A DNA stretch of 64,000 nt from Rhipidocladum racemiflorum (taxonomy: Eukaryota; Streptophyta; Magnoliopsida; Poales; Poaceae): the NCBI GenBank assembly GCA_036346355.1, contig CM070569.1, positions 60,846,561-60,910,560 on the forward strand, given 5' to 3'. Positions 23,548 through 32,121 of this stretch are shown in pieces. Positions within the stretch are counted from its first letter, which is position 1, and each line of letters opens with the position of its first letter. The notes under the pieces are model-generated. The model was given only the letters and a program-made list of their open reading frames with translations, was not told where the DNA came from and ran no database searches. Position numbers and translations under genes: made by a program.

Positions 23548-25257
23548 ATAATTTGTTTCTACCGGCGTATCGCCCGAAATGCTTTCGGTTCGCGGAGCTT
23601 GTAGCCGCTCAGTGGTCCGACCGAGCTGCTGCTCGCCTTCTCGACATCCCCCTCTTCTCGGACGCTGCGGCCTCATGGCGGCCGGCCTGCAGCGCCGCAG
23701 TGCGCCATTCGCCAGTGGTCGCTCAGCCGCCATTAGGAAGAATGGTTTGCCTCGAAGAGCAAGAAGAAAAGAACGGAGCGCCCTGAGCCGTCTCCGACCA
23801 AAAAACCAACCACACAAAAGATAAGTCAGCTTCGACTCTCGGTTTTTTCCTTTACCACACCTTCTTACCGCCTCCCGAGTTTTCAAGCGGCGCGTGACGA
23901 CTGCGAACCAGTCCTCATGCCCCACTCGGGGCCTGCTCGTACTCACTCAGGTCAGTGACCCGACCGACCACTTGGCTCCTCCTCGCAGTAACGCTCTCAA
24001 ACCAAGCGCTACGGCCTACACCCCAGTGGCTACGGTTGTGAAGTAGCGCTCCGCGGTAGAAGTAGACGCTCGAGAAGGGCGACCTCCAGGCCGATCGAGA
24101 ATACTCCGTTCCCGCAAAAGTGAACGGTCTAAGTAAGATCTGTCTTCGTTTCTTTTAAAACACGATAAACCTGGCAACCTATGCCCAAGCAACCCCACGG
24201 TTCTTACAGCTATGGTCGCCAGGTGCTTATTGCAACGAGAAACGCAAAGGCAGACAAAAGCCAGTACTTAGACTGGGCCAGTCGGCCAAAAGCCTCCTAC
24301 GCAACCCGCAGAAGGTCCTTTGCGTAAATTTCGTCGTGCTAAGAAATCGGATCTCGGCCGCCTTTCTTTGTGCACGCTTGGGTAGGAAATCCGACCAACC
24401 TTCGAAACTCTCCTCGACAGTAACCCTCTCAACCCGAACGCTACGGCCTACGCCCCCGCGGCTACGGTCACGAAGTAGTGCATCGTGGAAGAAGGAAGTG
24501 CCCTAGCGGAGTAGTCCGAGGCCGGACCGGAACGTAATCGTCCCACGCGAGCACAAGAAGGATAGCCACTCCCCGCGCTTACACGAGGCGGTGACCCGAT
24601 TAAACCACGGATTCCACTCAACGGTAACCCTCTCGACTCAGGTATTACGACCTACGCCCCGGCGGCTACGGTTTTGAAGTAACGTTTTGCGGAACAAGGA
24701 AGTGCCCGAGAGGCAGCGATCCTTGGTTAAATCGGGAATACCCATCCCTCGCGCAAGCCATTGGAGCACTTCGCACCCGAACAACCAACTTTCTTTCGCG
24801 TCTCGATTCATTGCAGAGGTCCAAGCACAAGAGCCCTAGTGTGTTACTTGCTAAAATCGTTTCACTGTAAAGTGAAATGGTCTAACATGATCTCTACCCC
24901 TAGTGGAGAGCGTCTCGTGTTGGCGTCCGCCGGGCGATCCTTCGAGGGGTGGTCCACGACAGGACCACAAGCTCGACGGCTCCTGCTGAACCAAGGCGAC
25001 CCTGCGCTTAGCAGCGTCAACGTTTGGGAAAGGAAGACGGCTGCAACCCAGCCACGACAACGTCGACCTGCGCTCGGGGACCTTACGAGGCTCCTAGCGG
25101 CTACAAGTAGCAAGAAGCGTCTGCTGAGGCGAGGATCATCACCCGTTCCCATTCATCAGGACAAGTACAAAGATGACCAGCCAACAGCTGCTTCGAACCA
25201 AAAAGACACCAAAACACAAAAACGAAGGTGACGACGGGGCGAGCTCGAAAAGCTCCC
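23548..25257 (+). other. Gypsy non-coding spacer after pol
   Basis: The spacer holds three diverged direct repeats (next entry). A short palindrome TTTCACTGTAAAGTGAAA lies near 24860. ORFs here are overlapping and unconvincing. Confidence 0.55.
23986..24699 (+). repeat. Three dispersed ~78-bp repeats in gypsy spacer
   Basis: Copies at 23986-24062, 24418-24494 and 24622-24699 share GTAACCCTCTC, CTACGGCCTACGCCCC and GCGGCTACGGT followed by GAAGTA. They are separated by unrelated sequence of 355 and 127 bp. Confidence 0.8.
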
Positions 25258-25269
25258 AGGTGTGCATCC

Positions 25270-26204
25270 CTAGGCGTCGCCCTCGTCATCGTCATCGTCG
25301 TCGTCGCTCCCGAAGGATGCGCCTAGGGCCTCCACGCGCAGCCGCTGCGCCAGTATCTCCACCGCCATCCGGACGCCCGGCTGGGCGCGGCCCGTGTCTC
25401 CCTCGGGCCTGTCCACAACCGCCATTGGGTCAAAGGAGGCGTCGCGGCTGGCGCACTGAGCCAGCACGTGCTCTGCCACCATAAGCGCGGTGTCCCACCC
25501 CTCGCGGATCGAAAGGCCAGTGAGCGCGGGCAATGTGGCCAGGCCCCGGCGCCTGGGCGAACCCAAGAGCGTCATCGCGCCAAGAGAGGCTCTGAGGGCT
25601 CCTCCAGCCACACGTTTAGTGGCGCCAGGGCCCTGGCCATGCCCTCGAAGGCCGGGCGAAGCACGGCGACGAGCTCCTGGCGCGTCGAGGAGAGCTCCGC
25701 CTCGGCACGAGCACGCTGGGCCAGCGCCTCGCCATGAGCACTAACAACCTCGGCACAGGAAGCCAAGGTGGCCTCGAAGCCGTCGGCCCAGCGTCCGTCG
25801 AGCCAACCGCAACCTTATTTCGGAAGGGCCGCCCAGCGCGGACGGAACAACATGGGCGGTGCGCCTGGAGCATCCGCTCCCACCATGGCCGCGGCCGCCG
25901 ACGAAGGCGCCGCTGGCGGTGAACGAACGCCCAAGCCGGAAGCACTAAAGAAGGCAAGAAAAAACGAGCCAGAGTCAGAAAAGGGCCAAAGTTCAACCCA
26001 AAAACCGACGACGGAAACTCACCCCAGAGGCGGATCCCGCACGCGGAAGGAGGACGAGGGCAGCACGAGCTCGCCCCCCGCCGCGCCAGCAGAGTTCACG
26101 GCGTTGGTGCGTGGCCGTCGAGGGTCCGAGCCCAGCAGGTTCGCGGGTGCAGGACGCTTCCCGCCCCCGCGGCCGCCCCCGGCATCGTCACCTCCGCTCG
26201 CCAT
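25270..26204 (-). pseudogene. Antisense ORF (aORF) of the Tat element, decayed
   Basis: Many Tat elements carry an extra gene of unknown role, antisense between pol and the 3' LTR. Here a minus-strand ATG at 26204 opens MASGGDDAGGGRGGGKR and runs to RVRDPPLG at about 26023, where a good donor (GG|GTGAGT) follows. An acceptor near 25950 (TTCTTTAG) resumes as SGLGVRSPPAAPSSAAA. A later part reads SAHGEALAQRARAEAELS (helical, coiled-coil-like) and LAPLNVWLEEPSEPLLAR. It ends with EGWDTALMVAEHVLAQCA and an acidic tail. An in-frame stop and a frameshift separate the segments. The splice sites are inferred by eye. Confidence 0.6.
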
Positions 26205-26302
26205 CAACACTCGAGAGGGGAAGGATGCTAGAGCGAGAAGGACACAAGAGCAAAAGAAGCAGCGCGTGCGAAGTGATGGCGGAAACCGTTCACGCCCCCC
26301 CC

Positions 26303-26310
26303 GTTTTATA
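26303..26310 (-). promoter_or_regulatory. TATA box of the antisense ORF
   Basis: TATAAAAC on the minus strand lies about 100 bp upstream of the aORF start codon, a normal plant spacing with a leader of about 70 nt. Confidence 0.55.
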
Positions 26311-26390
26311 GGCGGGTGCAGGAAACGAAACGGCGGAACCTGGACAGCCACTTCGTCGATCGAGGAGGCGCTTCGCTCCGCACCCGCGAC

Positions 26391-26834
26391 TAGGGGTGGA
26401 AAAAAAATCGAAACTCACGAGTTAAACGAGTACTCGCAAACTCGGCTCGACTCGACTCGAACTCGTTCCTTAACGAGTCGAGTCGAGTTGTGATTTGAAC
26501 TCGTTTAGATAACGAGTTAAACGAGCCAACTCGTGAGTTAAACGAGCCAACTCGCGAGTTTAACGAGTTCTCTAAGTCGGTAAGTATAACCATATATGTG
26601 TGAGGCTAGGATGATAACACATGACATACTGTATAATCTCAACACCAATCCTCTTCTCAGATGAAAATATCGAGTTAAACGAGTTTAACGAGCTAACTCG
26701 CGAGTTTAACGAGTCGAGTCGAGCTTAGGTTTGAGCTCGTTAAGATAACGAGTCGAGTCAAGTTGACTCGTTATATTACCGAGTTTGACCGAGTCGAGTC
26801 GAGTCGAGCCGAGTCAGCTCGTTATCCACCCCTA
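26391..26834. mobile_element. hAT-like element with GAGTCGAGTCGAG interior
   Basis: Perfect terminal inverted repeats TAGGGGTGGA and TCCACCCCTA. The interior consists of repeated ACTCG, GAGTTAAACGAG and GAGTCGAG words. Flanking octamers (CCCGCGAC and GCTGGAAC) match at only four positions, so the target duplication is eroded or absent. It lies inside the end of the gypsy element and is therefore younger. Confidence 0.75.
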
Positions 26835-26920
26835 GCTGGAACAACGCCGTCATTCCCGAGCGGGCGGTTTTCCCATCACGAAGGGAACGAAGACGGGATG
26901 GAAACCGCTGGGCATAGTCT

Positions 26921-28117
26921 TAGCTCCTGGATAGACTTTGGATGATGTCAAAATGGATATATTCGATTATTACATGCATACGCTTAGCCCTACTTTAGAC
27001 TGGGAACACGAACATATGGTTTTATTGTTCGTAATGAACTTGATATATGAAAATGTCGAACATGATAAACTTTAATCTTGAACTTGTTGGAATATTCTGC
27101 CTATTGATATTTTTTTATGAAAATAAAACTGATTCTGACGCAGGCGATTATTGGCAATAGCCGGAAGTGCAATTAATAATGCACATAGATAAGGGGAGAT
27201 TTATCGCCCGGGTCAATCAAGGACCGAACTAAGTGTTCGTTATATCCAAGAAATAACCGTACATCCACAAGTGCTGGTATGGGATAGCCTTAACCTATTA
27301 AATTATTTGGAACTAGCTTTGCACATTGACAGGTCGAAGTAGCACGGGCTGTTCCCGTTGGATTGCTCGTAGGGGTGTCCACACAGAGGTGTGGGTCAAA
27401 CACATACCAATGCAATGGTGTACGTCTTACTATGGGGAGAAGTGGGACGTTGGGTGTTTATCCGTTCGTCGTGCTATGTACAAATATCTTCTACCGCCAT
27501 AATATGGGTTTGTCATCACCGGACTGGTGCAAAGCAGGTTTAAATAATGTAACGGTTTCGTTATGAATTCCCTGCGGCACACCAAAGGAAGTGTGCTAAA
27601 TATGCATTGCAAAATGGGAGGACATATCTTGTGGGTAAAGTTGTACACCTCTGCATAGTTTAAATCTTTTCGAAAAGCCGTTCCCGCGGTCATGGGAATC
27701 TTGGTGCGCCAGCACATAGTTAGAATTTTGATAATTTTTATAAAATGAATCGGTGAGTTTACCCTTACAGATGATTCAATTCTTAACATGTGTTAGCAAG
27801 ATTGAATTCAGCTGTTATGTCATGTTTTTGCAAAGATTATTTCCAGATATCATTTCATATGTTGAGGATGGATGTTTTATTACTCACAACGGGTTGTTAG
27901 TTCACTCACGAAGGACTGAGTTTTTTATTACGTTTACATTATTCTTATATAGTACTTTTATGTTTACTTGTTATTTACAAGCTCTTCAAATTGTTTTTTA
28001 TTAAATTTTCACATTCAATCAATTAATCAGTATTCACAATTAATTCAGCTGCAGGCAAAATAAACTGCAGTATCCTTTCTCTTGATACAGCCTGCACTTA
28101 TTTTAGGATTGCAAACA
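26921..28117. other. Unassigned, probably old LTR debris
   Basis: No gene or clear TE end is visible. The 119-codon minus ORF at 27.43-27.79 kb has no recognisable motif. Confidence 0.3.
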
Positions 28118-28125
28118 CTACAAGT

Positions 28126-29300
28126 AAGGGTGAAAACGAAGCGGATAATATCCGGACCGTATCCGTATCCGATATCCGTTTTTAGGGAAATGGCAAAAAA
28201 TCTGATATCCGACGGATACGGATAATTATCCGGATCGGGCAGTCGAATACGGAGCGGATATGGGAGAGGAGATATCTGACGGATACGGAGCGGATACGGA
28301 TATCTGGTATCTGGATATCTGTATACGGTGGAACGCCAATTGATTGAGGAGTGAGGAGTCTGCAGTGCAGGCCGGCAGGCCCAGCCCAATGGTCTCGGTC
28401 CAGCATTTGCTCCCAGAGTCCCAGCCTCCTCTAGCCTTCGTTCCAAGCCTCCGGCTTCAATAGCCCGACTGCCCGAGCCCCGACCCCGAGAGTCATCCAG
28501 GCTCCAATCCGGCGCTCCTACAAACCCTAGCCGCCGCCTCCAATCCTCCCCTCCACCGGACGGCGCAGGCGCTTCCCCTCACCGCCACGGCGCCATCTCT
28601 CCGCCCCCTCGGCGCGCCGCCTCTACACCACCTCGCCGCAGCGGTCGTAGGCGTCGCCGAGGAGGCGCCACACGAGCAGCTCGCCCTCCTCCCCCCTGGC
28701 GTCCTCGGCCCACCGTCGTCGCGGTGCCCGCTTCCTCCCATCCTCCTCGCCGCCTCTCTTGGTCTAGTTTGGGCTCAGCGGTACGGCTCCTCTTCCCTTC
28801 CTCCACCCACTTTCTCAGTTTCTCCTCTACCCAATTGTCTGATGGTAACCAGCCAAGTAGCTGACGCCATCCCTTTCAAAATTACACTATATGTTCTGGT
28901 AATCTGGTTCATATTCACTCATTTTACTGAGAAAAGTTCCTTTTTTATAAAAACCCGTTAAAGTAGTACTAGCATGAGGGTCATATGAAGTTTATCAATT
29001 AGCTTAGCCAATTATTTGATGGTTTATTATGTTTGTGGATTATGTACTCACTACTCTAAATCCTAATATTCTGTGTTGAAACTTGTGTTTTGGTGTTTAC
29101 ATATTATCCGACTAAATATTCGATTTCGTTTCTGTTTTTGATCTGACTCCGATTACTATCCGTTTTATTATTATCCGATATCGATTCAATATCCGATCCG
29201 TTTTTAAATTATCCGTATCAGTATCTGCATCCGGGTGAAAAAAATGTGAGCGGATATGGAAATGTCACAATCCGACCGAATCCGCTCTGTTTTCACCCGT
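28126..29300. mobile_element. hAT element (1.18 kb) with GGATACGGAT subterminal repeats and captured DNA
   Basis: The ends AAGGGTGAAAAC and complement ACGGGTGAAAAC are near-perfect inverted repeats. The flanks CTACAAGT (28118-28125 and 29301-29308) are an exact 8-bp duplication. Both ends carry repeated TATCCG/CGGATA words. The centre differs sharply in base composition (see 28330-28850). Confidence 0.92.
28330..28850 (+). other. Probable captured 5' end of a host gene inside the hAT element
   Basis: This GC-rich stretch has CAAACCCTAGCCGCCGCCTCC, slightly shortened as the usual leader motif of plant housekeeping genes, then CCACC/CGCC-rich sequence typical of a grass first exon. A possible donor (CAGCG|GTACGG near 28781) is followed by AT-rich intron-like DNA to about 29090. 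No protein family could be recognised, and the reading frame is not established. Confidence 0.5.
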
Positions 29301-29308
29301 CTACAAGT

Positions 29309-29614
29309 CTTGCTGAGTATGCAATGTACTCACCCTTGCTATCATTGTTGTTTTTAGGGTGAGAAAATAGAATATTCCGAAGAGTTATACTTCGACACAG
29401 GCGGCGTCGAGCAACCAAAGGCGCGGGAGGCGGCCCGCGTTGAAGCCGAGATGCGCCTGGGTTGAAGGCGACCGGCTCTAGCTTGAGCCGAGACGGCCGG
29501 AGTCGGCGCGATGGCAGGAGTCGATGAAGCAGCAGCGACCGGAGAAATGGTAGAGCGAACAAGGGGCGGCGACGCAAGTGCAGACACCGGTGAGCCCTAA
29601 CCCTAGAACCTATT
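29309..29614 (-). other. Internal leader of a Copia fragment
   Basis: On the minus strand the primer-binding site is followed by GTTCTAGGGTTAGGGCTCACC and GC-rich sequence with an ORF of 94 codons that lacks a recognisable gag motif. The fragment ends before the hAT target duplication. Confidence 0.4.
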
Positions 29615-29626
29615 GCTCTGATACCA
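29615..29626 (-). other. Copia primer-binding site (initiator Met tRNA)
   Basis: Minus strand TGGTATCAGAGC, the standard complement to the 3' end of plant initiator tRNA-Met, one base after the LTR end. Confidence 0.85.
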
Positions 29627-29627
29627 T

Positions 29628-29754
29628 GCTATGAATAACACTTGTATTCAATATGGGGCCAATGGGCCAGTATATATACATGTACATGAGGGTATAAAGG
29701 GAAAGAATATATTAGGCAATATCTATACAAGGGTATAAGAGATGCTGTCTAACA
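29628..29754 (-). mobile_element. Short 5' LTR of a truncated Copia element
   Basis: On the minus strand this 127-bp segment starts TGTTAGACAGCATCTC and ends TTATTCATAGCA, followed by the primer-binding site. The rest of the element is missing. Confidence 0.75.
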
Positions 29755-29775
29755 TTATCAACTTTGTTTATTGTG

Positions 29776-31523
29776 TGAAGGACCAAAACGGCGACTAGAG
29801 AGGGGTGAATAGGAACCCAAAAAAAATTCCCCTAAAGATTCAAACCACTAAGAGAACAGATCAAATAAACTGTAAAAATTCAAACAGTTGAGGTCGGATG
29901 AACAGTACCGCTGACCAGGAAGTCGGATGAACAATACTCCGACCAAGTTGAGGTCGGATGAACAGTGCCACCAACTTGGAGGTCGGATGAACACTGTTCG
30001 GGTGAACAGTACTTTGAACTGGTCGGCAATAGTGGTCAGAAGAACAGTACTCGATGACCAGTGCTCGGGTGAATAGTACAAAGCAGCACTATCTCATAAA
30101 CGAAAAATTGATATAAATTTTGATTGGCTGATTCAAATTACGTGAACCTTCCTATGGATGTTAGGAACATATCTAACCTTCAATCGCAAGGATTGATATC
30201 AGGATCTGACTTTTTTCAGTTTAGAGAAGGTTGCACCAAAGAACCGGGTAAAAAAAAACTTCACCCTGAACTTGCTCGTGGGGTTCTATTGATCAAAATA
30301 GAGTTGAATAACCTCCCACAAGTCACAGCAAGCAAGAACACTAGAGAACAACCCTTTAAATAGACAAGAAAATGATCTGAAAGGATCTTTCTTCTTTCAA
30401 GCACAAAAGATCAATTTATTGTAAGAACTGAAAAGAAAAGGTTGTAGATTGCCTAGATGACTGGGATATGATATCTGAAAGATTCATCCAACTGTCTTTC
30501 ATTCTTGGCACAAAATCCAAAAGCACTTAGAAGGAGGGGAGACAAATCCAAAATGCAAAAAGTGAAGATGCAATAACTGAATTAAGTTTCAAAACATAAA
30601 AACTAAATCTTACAACACTTGGAGAAGGAGGATTTTCAAAGCCACACAATCAGGTGGGCAAAGCTTTTATCAAGCAATCAAATAATCCCCTCTTACAAGC
30701 TTGGGATGGCTGCATACCCCCCCACCCCTCTATTTATAGCACAATAGGAGCAATATCCACCCTTAGATGACCTTCTTGTCCCTCAAGAAACCTCATCAAG
30801 GGTTCAGATTTACTCCCAATCTTCACCCTTAGATGACATTCTTAACTCTCAAGAAACTTCATCAATGTTTCAAATTTACTCCCAATCTCCACACATAGGC
30901 TAATCCGCAACCCAACAACATAACGGGTTTTATCTACACATCCACATACTAACTTAACTACTACTCAACTTGCGAATTCTTGATCCAACAATCCTCCTTC
31001 GCTAGAGTATGGTTCAAGTTAGCATCTCAACCATCCGCGTGTCGTCCAGGTTCGCAACCACTCTCTGGCCTCAGTCATCTTCTGGCGACACCTTGACCGT
31101 CTGGACCTCTGCTCTCCCAGCCTAGTCCTGATCTCCTTCGCCTCATCATGATCTAGATCTCAAGTCCTACAACCATCATATACAAGGGAAACACATCACA
31201 TAGCATTACTCAAAATGATAAACAGTAATCAGCTGAGCAATCACAAAACCAAGGACCCCATCTTAGCTTAAAACCACTTAAGGGTGCCCTGACCTCTTAA
31301 GAGCCGATTTGGAAAGGTCCCGACCACTTAAAAGGTCTGAACACTAGATCCAATCATCCAACCTCGCATGGATCAGACCTGACAAGGCCCGACCTTTGGT
31401 CATGGACTACCCATAGCAACTCAAATTGCTCATTCCAAAGCAAACTCAAACATGAGCACCAAAGGCTCAAAACATAATCAATTACTCATCACACACAAGA
31501 GTAGACCTCCACATGGTATTTCA
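29776..31523 (-). mobile_element. Solo LTR, Copia type, minus orientation
   Basis: On the minus strand it begins TGAAATACCATGTGG and ends TTTTGGTCCTTCA, with CCTATTCACCCCTCTCTAG near the end as in the LTR at 8979-10432. The flanks are TTGTG at 29771-29775 and 31524-31528. The interior has GTCGGATGAACAGT repeats. No coding region adjoins it. Confidence 0.8.
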
Positions 31524-31528
31524 TTGTG

Positions 31529-32121
31529 TACACTAGTTCGATCTTGGATCAGTGTGTTATACACAAAGTGTTCAGAAGCGTTACTTCTAGGTCCAACATA
31601 TATAGAACCAAAAATTCTCAAAGGAAAAGAGAAAATTTTTCTAATTCTTTATTTGATGGAGCTCCATGGAATGAAGAGACCAAGCGGGTTATATATGGAC
31701 ATATGTTCACTCGGCTATATCGGTATAAGTAATATAATGTGCACCAAAAAAATACTGAAAGAAAGAGACAAACATTGCAAGAATGAAATTAAGAGATGAT
31801 GATATAAAAGGAAAAATATTATATTATACTATGTTTACTGTTTTATTATGCAAGTATTTAGAAAAGAAAGTTTCGGTCACATGTGACACATATAATATCA
31901 AAATAGGAGTATCACAAATGAAATTCTGCAACGATCTATTTTTTGAAAAATAAAATCATATATGTATTACTAAATCATTTAAACATACTTTAATGATGAT
32001 GAATGCGTAAGTGTTTGTGCCACCTTGCTAGTCGGCGAGAAAAATTGCACCATTGCCTAGTTAATTAAGACTGTAAGAACTTGTCTGTTCCAAAAAAAAC
32101 ACCATTGACGAGTTTGATGGT
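31529..32121 (+). other. Upstream region of the NB-LRR gene
   Basis: AT-rich, no convincing exon. I looked for an upstream exon with a coiled-coil domain and found none in this stretch. A possible splice acceptor (GGCGTTCAG, about 32151) sits just inside the annotated start, so an upstream exon farther away cannot be excluded. Confidence 0.3.

Larger units (their letters stand above)
17459..26920 (+). mobile_element. Decayed Ty3/gypsy retrotransposon, Tat lineage (RIRE2/Retand-like)
   Basis: Order is a primer-binding-type site, gag, protease, reverse transcriptase, RNase H, a second archaeal-type RNase H, integrase, long non-coding spacer and an antisense ORF. Dual RNase H plus an antisense ORF after pol is characteristic of the Tat lineage. 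Only about 95 bp of possible 5' LTR end (17459-17553, ending CACCGACA) remain. No 3' LTR with matching ends is visible; sequence of element-like composition runs to about 26920. A hAT-like element is inserted at 26391-26834. Both outer boundaries are approximate. Coding regions carry at least five stops and several frameshifts, so the element is inactive. Confidence 0.85.

Noticed and set aside
31452..31799. 115-codon ORF upstream of the NB-LRR gene as a missing coiled-coil exon
   Set aside because: Its first part lies inside the solo LTR ending at 31523 and the sequence has no heptad pattern.
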